Below, piece by piece: positions 59,283 to 64,000 of a DNA stretch of 64,000 nucleotides. A model generated the notes under the pieces. It did not search any database, was not told where the DNA came from, and saw nothing but the letters and a program-made list of their open reading frames with translations. The translations under genes were made by a program, and so were the position numbers. Positions within the stretch are counted from its first letter, which is position 1. Every line of letters begins with the position of its first letter. Origin of the DNA: Pisolithus tinctorius (lineage: Eukaryota; Basidiomycota; Agaricomycetes; Boletales; Pisolithaceae); NCBI GenBank assembly GCA_024663395.1, contig JANFAH010000003.1, positions 2,170,001 through 2,234,000 on the forward strand, given 5' to 3'.

Positions 59283-60008
59283 TTATGCGCTTTGATATGC
59301 CCCAGTTTGTAAGGTGGGTTGCGAAGCAGCAACGGTGCTAGGTCTTCCAGCAGAGGCAACCCGCGGAGGACTACGAGGTTCGTCATCAACAGTCTGGTAA
59401 CCGTCACGACCCATCGACGTGAAACCACCAGGCATGGACCAGACTGCGGAGATCATAAGTACACGATCGACAGTGCAAGGCAAACATTACCCGTTGCGCC
59501 ACCTATATCCGTCCCGAGTGTAAATTGTGTCCCCCTTTGGCGTAAAGTGAAAAGGAAGACAGCAGTCGTAGGAATCTGAATGTGGTTTTAGTATGAGTGA
59601 TTCTACCAAGGACGGCTGCGTACCTTCAGCAGGAAGAGTAGAATAGTCAACAATTTGACTAGGACAGGTTGCGCATTGGTGAACATCCAAATTAGATCAT
59701 AGAGAATGGAAACGGCGAGGCATCCGGTGAACTGTTCAACAATCAAGCTCATTGTTAGGTCGACATAGGTAACCTGAGGCGCACCACCCTGAGAGATTGA
59801 ACCGCGTCATTGCTTTCTTGAGCAAAAGTTCCGAGCAAGAAAAGTGGTAGGTTGTAAGGAGGAGCAGAAAATGGGCTGATGGCGAAGGAAAGAACCTAAT
59901 GAACCCGCAGGTTTTAGGGACGCGCAGCGGCTCAGCGTGGAAACGAAATCCATACCGTCCCAGCCAAGACCAGCTTCCCCGGATCAAGGCCTTGGACAAA
60001 GTCTGCCA
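59283..60008 (-). CDS. Small multi-span membrane protein
   Basis: A minus-strand gene in four exons. It starts MADFVQGLDPGKLVLAGT at 60008, then VTYVDLTMSLIVEQFTGCLA with VSILYDLIWMFTNAQPVLV and KLLTILLFLLK (near 59730-59600). The next is IPTTAVFLFTLRQRGTQFT, then DIGGATGNVWSMPGGFTSMG. It ends in a disordered Ser/Pro-rich tail (RVASAGRPSTVAASQPTL). Three or four hydrophobic spans in about 170 residues are visible. The layout recalls AGTRAP/ATRAP-like small membrane proteins, a weak and uncertain comparison. Its 3' end is 36 bases from that of REV3. Confidence 0.75.
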
Positions 60009-60439
60009 TCTTGAGGATAACCTGAAGCTGAACGATTAGTGGATGGTGTGTGCTGGGGTGTGGTATGTGTTACGGTGCTGCGGGGGTTGAAGCTACATAA
60101 GCCCGCAACCCTGAAAGTGCTTTTTCAACTCCAAGCGCTCGTCTGCTCAGATCGTTAAGGGGCCTGCCCAACTCGACACTCAAGTTCAAATGTCAAGCAA
60201 CCGTACAAAAGGACTACAGAACGGCGTTCCAATGCTACATAATGACGTCGGACTCGACAATCCTTGAAATCAGGTGTTGTTGGGTGTGCGAGCTCTAAAA
60301 CTCTCCCACATGGCAATCGTACTGGAAAATAAATAAAAAAGACCACTGAGCATTCTGCACGACCAATATTATTTATCAGGAATCAGGGCGGTCGTTCCAA
60401 TGAGGCGAGGAATCTCGTCTGAAGTCCTCGATTGATGAG
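60009..60439. promoter_or_regulatory. Divergent upstream region
   Basis: 431 bases between the small membrane protein (-) and the NIPA-type transporter (+). A string of A/T (60330-60370) and pyrimidine-rich parts are present; no gene seen. Confidence 0.4.
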
Positions 60440-62910
60440 ATGACCTTATTAGCGTGGCTCGGCTTGCGGGCTTTCGTCGAACCACGTGATCAACCATCAT
60501 GCATAGCTTTTACTGTAACTGAGGACATTTGTCAAGTATTTCGTTACTGGCTTCCACTGTCGGCATCAGCTCAAACTGCGAAAGCTCTACTGGTCTCTGT
60601 GGGTCGTAAGACGTTAGACGTCGTGTCGCCTTATCTTGAATGGAAAACAGGGCGCGCTGGTGGCCCTTTTTCTGCGATCATCTTCCCCCTTCGGTCTTTC
60701 ATCGACAAGTTTCCGCAAGTCTGGCACGACTCGCTGGATATGGCATATCTAGCACAAGGTGTCGCGGTGCATGTTGTGAATTCTGAGATATCTATACCCC
60801 TTGGGATATTCATCGGTTTGATGGCATCCTTTATCCAAAGTGTGGGGCTGGCAGTGCAGCGCCGCAGTCATGTCCTCAACTCTCAGCTATCGGAATCGGA
60901 ACGGAAAGCAGAGTATCGACGTCCGTGAGTTCTTCCGTAGCAACGCTGACGGCCTTAATCTCATATTCATTCGCATAGCCTGTGGCTGCTTGGTTTTGGT
61001 GTGTCATTTGCATGAGCTGTGCTGATCCGCTCGAACCAGCTAACTTCTCATACACCACGTTGTAGTGGTCTTCATCACCTCCAACATTCTTGGATCGTTG
61101 GTACAGATCGCATCTCTGCCCGTTGTCATACTCGCACCGCTTGGTGCAGTCTCGCTCCTTTGGAATGCCCTTTTTGCGCGCCTGCTTCTGCGCCCGCCTC
61201 TCATTCTTGGGACGGCATTGATCGGGGGTGGCGCCGCGCTTATCGCTGTGTATGGGATCATGCCCGAGACGACACGTGGTCTGGATGAGCTTATTGCTCT
61301 TTTCGTGCGTCCTGCGTTCCTTGTCTGGTTTTGTGTGGAAGCCGCCTTAGTGGTCGTGTGCCTCATTGTGGTGTGTTCTGTCACTTCGACGATATCTTGA
61401 TACCCATGTTCATCAGTCATGTGATGGTGCAGACACACGTAGCCGAGTACTCGTTCGCAAGGCGGGTCGAGGTTAGGCCATATGCATTCTTTCAATCCGA
61501 TGACTTGGACCAACCATTGCCGGGCTCCGCTTCGCTGGCGTCGCCTTCTCTCTCCTCGTTGGGCGATCTCCCAACACGTCAGGTGTTCAGTTGTATAGAA
61601 GAATCCGGAGCAATACATCATACCGATGAGCGCACACCGCTACTGTATTTTAAAGGGAACGGTGCGCGTTCTACATCTCCGTGCTCGAGATGTTCATCCT
61701 CCCAAACTCGTGACTCTGCTATAACAACACCTGTGCCATCTCTTCCAATTGCAAATCGTACTGCACTCCTTCTTGCGTTGGCATATGCTGCCACATCGGG
61801 GATAATGTCTGGCCTCTGTCTCATCTTTGCGAAATCTGGTGTGGAGTTGCTGTTGCTGACGTTGGGTGGATCGAATCAATTCTATAGATGGGAGGCTTGG
61901 GCTTTGGTTGGTGGATTGGTCGTATTTGCAATCGGTCAGTTGTGGTACCTAAACCAAGCATTGAGGCTGGCAGATCCTGCCTTCGTGTGTCCATGTGAGT
62001 TAGCCTTATATCCACGGACGAGTATGAGGACGATATACTGAAGAGGTGTCGTGTTACAGCTGCATTTTGCTTCTACAACTTTTCGTCAATCCTGAATGGG
62101 CTCGTCTACTTTGACCAACTCAGGCACCTCCCTGGACAGAACATCGTCCTCGTTGTCATAGGGATGATTATATTGCTTGGAGGCGTGTGGACTATTAGTG
62201 GTGAGGCAGGAGTAGAACATGTTTGGCTGGACCAGCCTGATGAAGAGGTTTCCGAGGCCGAGGCTCCCACCTCTAGTGTGGACGAGGTGGATACTGTGGA
62301 ATACCCACGCGGAAAGCAGTCATGCAGTGATGGGAGACTCACTGCGGTACCGATGGAACGCAACGCGTATTCGGAGGGAGCTCTTGATGGAGCTGCTACT
62401 GTTTGGGACATGCCATCGCCACGCGAGGTGTCGCTGCTGTCGGGCCCGAGTCACGCCCTTGGAGGAAGTCTAACTGAGCGACGCCGTGGTGCGTCTCAAC
62501 GGAAGACAGTCCGCTCATGTACAGATTATGTGTTGCCAAGTGCCAGGACAGGATCTTCGCATCGACAATCCACAACAGAGGTGGAGGCTCAGCGTGTGAG
62601 TGGACCTACGTTGAGCGTTCTGCGAACGGGAGTAGGTGGGCAGGCGATATCACCGCCTGGATTGATGATTGGGTTGTCACCGGTGAGTCCCGGGTTTGGG
62701 GTAGTGGGAGGAGTGGAATGTGTCCCTCAACGGGGCCACCAGACCACTCGATGGAGAAAGCTGGGAGGGAACAGGAGACGAACTGTAAGTGAAGGAGACC
62801 GCACACTATTAGTACGAGGGGAGGGGGAGCCAACAGGAGAGGATGATCCCAAATGGGGATGGATCGGCCAGGTGATGTGGGGGCGGCGAGCCAATCAGGA
62901 GGCGTCGTGA
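60440..62910 (+). CDS. NIPA-type membrane transporter (Mg2+ transporter family)
   Basis: A multi-span membrane protein with the NIPA/DUF803 fold, related to the drug/metabolite transporter superfamily. After a 110-residue N-terminal extension come ISIPLGIFIGLMASFIQSVG with RRSHVLNSQLSESERKAEYR, then PLWLLGFGV, TSNILGSLVQIASLPVVIL, APLGAVSLLWNALFARLLL, GTALIGGGAALIAVYGIMPE, and FLVWFCVEAALVVVCLIV. A loop with a Cys pair (CSRC) is followed by ALLLALAYAATSGIMSGLCL, AWALVGGLVVFAIGQLWYLN and LVVIGMIILLGGVWTISGEA. The C-terminal 230 residues are disordered, Ser/Arg-rich and poorly conserved. NIPA proteins of animals transport magnesium; substrate here is inferred. Introns occur near 60930, 61050, 61400-61460 and 61995. 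Confidence 0.88.
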
Positions 62911-63413
62911 TGGACTGCATATCAATGATGGGAGGTTCCTGGAGAACATCCGCTTCCTTCCTTATTTAGTCTAGACAAGGCACCAGTGTAACGGAGTCGT
63001 AATGGAATCAGATCTCGATCGCGTCTCCGCCGACCCGCGCCCGGAACCGTTGCTTCTCCTCCTTCCCCCCGTCTCCTCGCCGCCGCCGTGTCGTCGTTGT
63101 AGTTGCATTCCTGACATCACCTACTCAGTAGTAGACAGTCGTCCTCCTGTTCCATGGCGTGCAGCGGGATCCATGGGGATTTCGCGTCGCGTCTGTCATT
63201 GCAGCTGCAGAGAATTACGTGACCGATATCGCGGGAGTTTTTTTTTCAAGCTTCATTTTCAATGGTGTCTATCCTCATAACGCCAACCCGAGTCGCCGTG
63301 TCTCTCCTTCTACACTCTCGTTGAACCCTCTGCTTCCATTCTTTGCGTTTTATATTCCCGCTTGTCGTATGGCATTCATTCCTTTAGCGTATTAGTTGGA
63401 ACTATATTGTAGG
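62911..63413. other. Intergenic region with Pro/Leu-rich open frame
   Basis: 503 bases. An open frame at 63002-63280 (92 codons) lacks any family feature and overlaps the pyrimidine-rich tract before the next gene, so it is more likely promoter or 5'UTR sequence. The T-runs near 63240 and 63340 fit that reading. Confidence 0.45.
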
Positions 63414-64000
63414 ATGAACTTCAACATACAACCACGACGACCGAGTATGCAGCCCCCAGCTGTCGCTGCCTCCCCTTCCGTGCTCACCATCAGCGAGAAG
63501 ATGCTCAAGAACAGAGTATCAGACCAGTCTTTCGCCGCTGCCAACAGGAAAGCGTCTATCAAGTCAACCACAAGCGCTTCCCCTCCAAACACGAACCAAA
63601 ACACTTCAAACCCAAACAACAAATCTCCAAACTCCCACTCTTCGTCCACTCCAAACAACATCCCCCCCGATCCAGCCCTCGCCGACGAGCTCGACTATAT
63701 CACCGTAGCCGTCCCCGACAAGCTCTCCATTGACAAGAACGACCCACCGCGGCCCGTCCGTCAGCTTGATAAGGCCTCTCGCATCCTGGGCATTACTCAC
63801 AGAAAGTCCATGGAACCCATCCCTGCATCCAATAGAACGTCCATCGTCTCAACCCGCTCCGTGCCAAACACCCCTACACAGCACACCCCAACCCTTCCCC
63901 TCACTTCCCTCTACGTCGTCTCAGGTCTTCCCAAGAGCCCTCACACTTGGACACTTGCGGATCCCGATGCTGTCCTTGGCCTTCATCACTCCGAAGGTGC
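63414..64000 (+). CDS. Unrecognised protein, 5' part only, runs off the window
   Basis: Starts MNFNIQPRRPSMQPPAVAA at 63414 and stays open to the window's end, at least 195 codons. The first 130 residues are Ser/Pro/Asn-rich and disordered. Ordered features begin with LADELDYITVAVPDKLSID, ASRILGITHRKSMEPIP and SLYVVSGLPKSPHTWTLAD. I do not recognise the family. It is upstream-partial at the 3' side only; the start codon context (GTAGGATGA) is acceptable. Confidence 0.65.
   Translation, partial: MNFNIQPRRPSMQPPAVAASPSVLTISEKMLKNRVSDQSFAAANRKASIKSTTSASPPNTNQNTSNPNNKSPNSHSSSTPNNIPPDPALADELDYITVAVPDKLSIDKNDPPRPVRQLDKASRILGITHRKSMEPIPASNRTSIVSTRSVPNTPTQHTPTLPLTSLYVVSGLPKSPHTWTLADPDAVLGLHHSEG

Noticed and set aside
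63002..63280. 92-codon open frame upstream of the final gene
   Set aside because: Pro/Leu/Arg-rich, no homology cue, and overlapping a likely promoter or 5'UTR pyrimidine tract.
1..64000. CRISPR arrays, rRNA genes and bacterial-type regulatory elements
   Set aside because: None is seen; the sequence is eukaryotic nuclear DNA, with spliced genes throughout.

Overview
The window is nuclear DNA of a filamentous basidiomycete, most likely an Agaricomycete. Genes are compact and almost all are broken by many introns of about 50-60 bases. The products (TEF1, ELP5, SEC9, MYG1, ARP1, GPI2, APC4, DRS1, TPD3, REV3) are fungal housekeeping proteins. It also carries an intact fungal-type Helitron and gene families known mainly from mushroom-forming fungi. 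The species cannot be named from the sequence alone.

Layout, left to right. 1-18.0 kb is gene-dense: TEF1 (+), a dienelactone hydrolase (-), a Pho86-like GNAT/membrane protein (+), ELP5 (+), SEC9 (-) divergent from an SRA/YDG-domain protein (+), a Ser/Thr-rich secreted protein (+), MYG1 (+), a four-span membrane protein (+), an uncharacterised protein (-), ribosomal protein eL15 (+) and a 14-exon GH16 glucanase-like protein (+). 18.0-31.2 kb is an accessory block. It has a 0.54 kb segment with no CpG at all, a degenerate nucleotidyltransferase-like gene, and a Helitron whose single 1996-codon RepHel ORF is open throughout, followed downstream on the same strand by three further putative genes. 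31.2-64 kb is housekeeping again: RPS24 (+), ARP1 (-), a Cys-rich membrane protein (+), a small putative N-myristoylated protein (+), GPI2 (+), a bZIP factor (-), then five tandem minus-strand genes: APC4, DRS1, a RasGEF with an N-terminal GTPase-like domain, and TPD3 (PP2A scaffold) among them. A hexose-6-phosphate mutarotase (+), REV3 (+), a small membrane protein (-), a NIPA-type transporter (+) and the start of an unrecognised protein (+) complete the window.

There is no operon logic; neighbours are functionally unrelated. Several pairs share short divergent promoters (SEC9/SRA 143 bp, TPD3/mutarotase 287 bp) or nearly touch tail to tail (REV3 and its minus-strand neighbour, 36 bp). The most noteworthy points are the intact Helitron with extra co-oriented genes, the CpG-free relic beside it, three introns that only keep frame if read as GC-AG, a 12-nt internal microexon in the GH16 gene, a 9-nt terminal coding exon, and the GTPase-like/RasGEF fusion. 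Exon boundaries were worked out by hand from reading frame, splice consensus and family knowledge; where a junction is not resolved this is stated.
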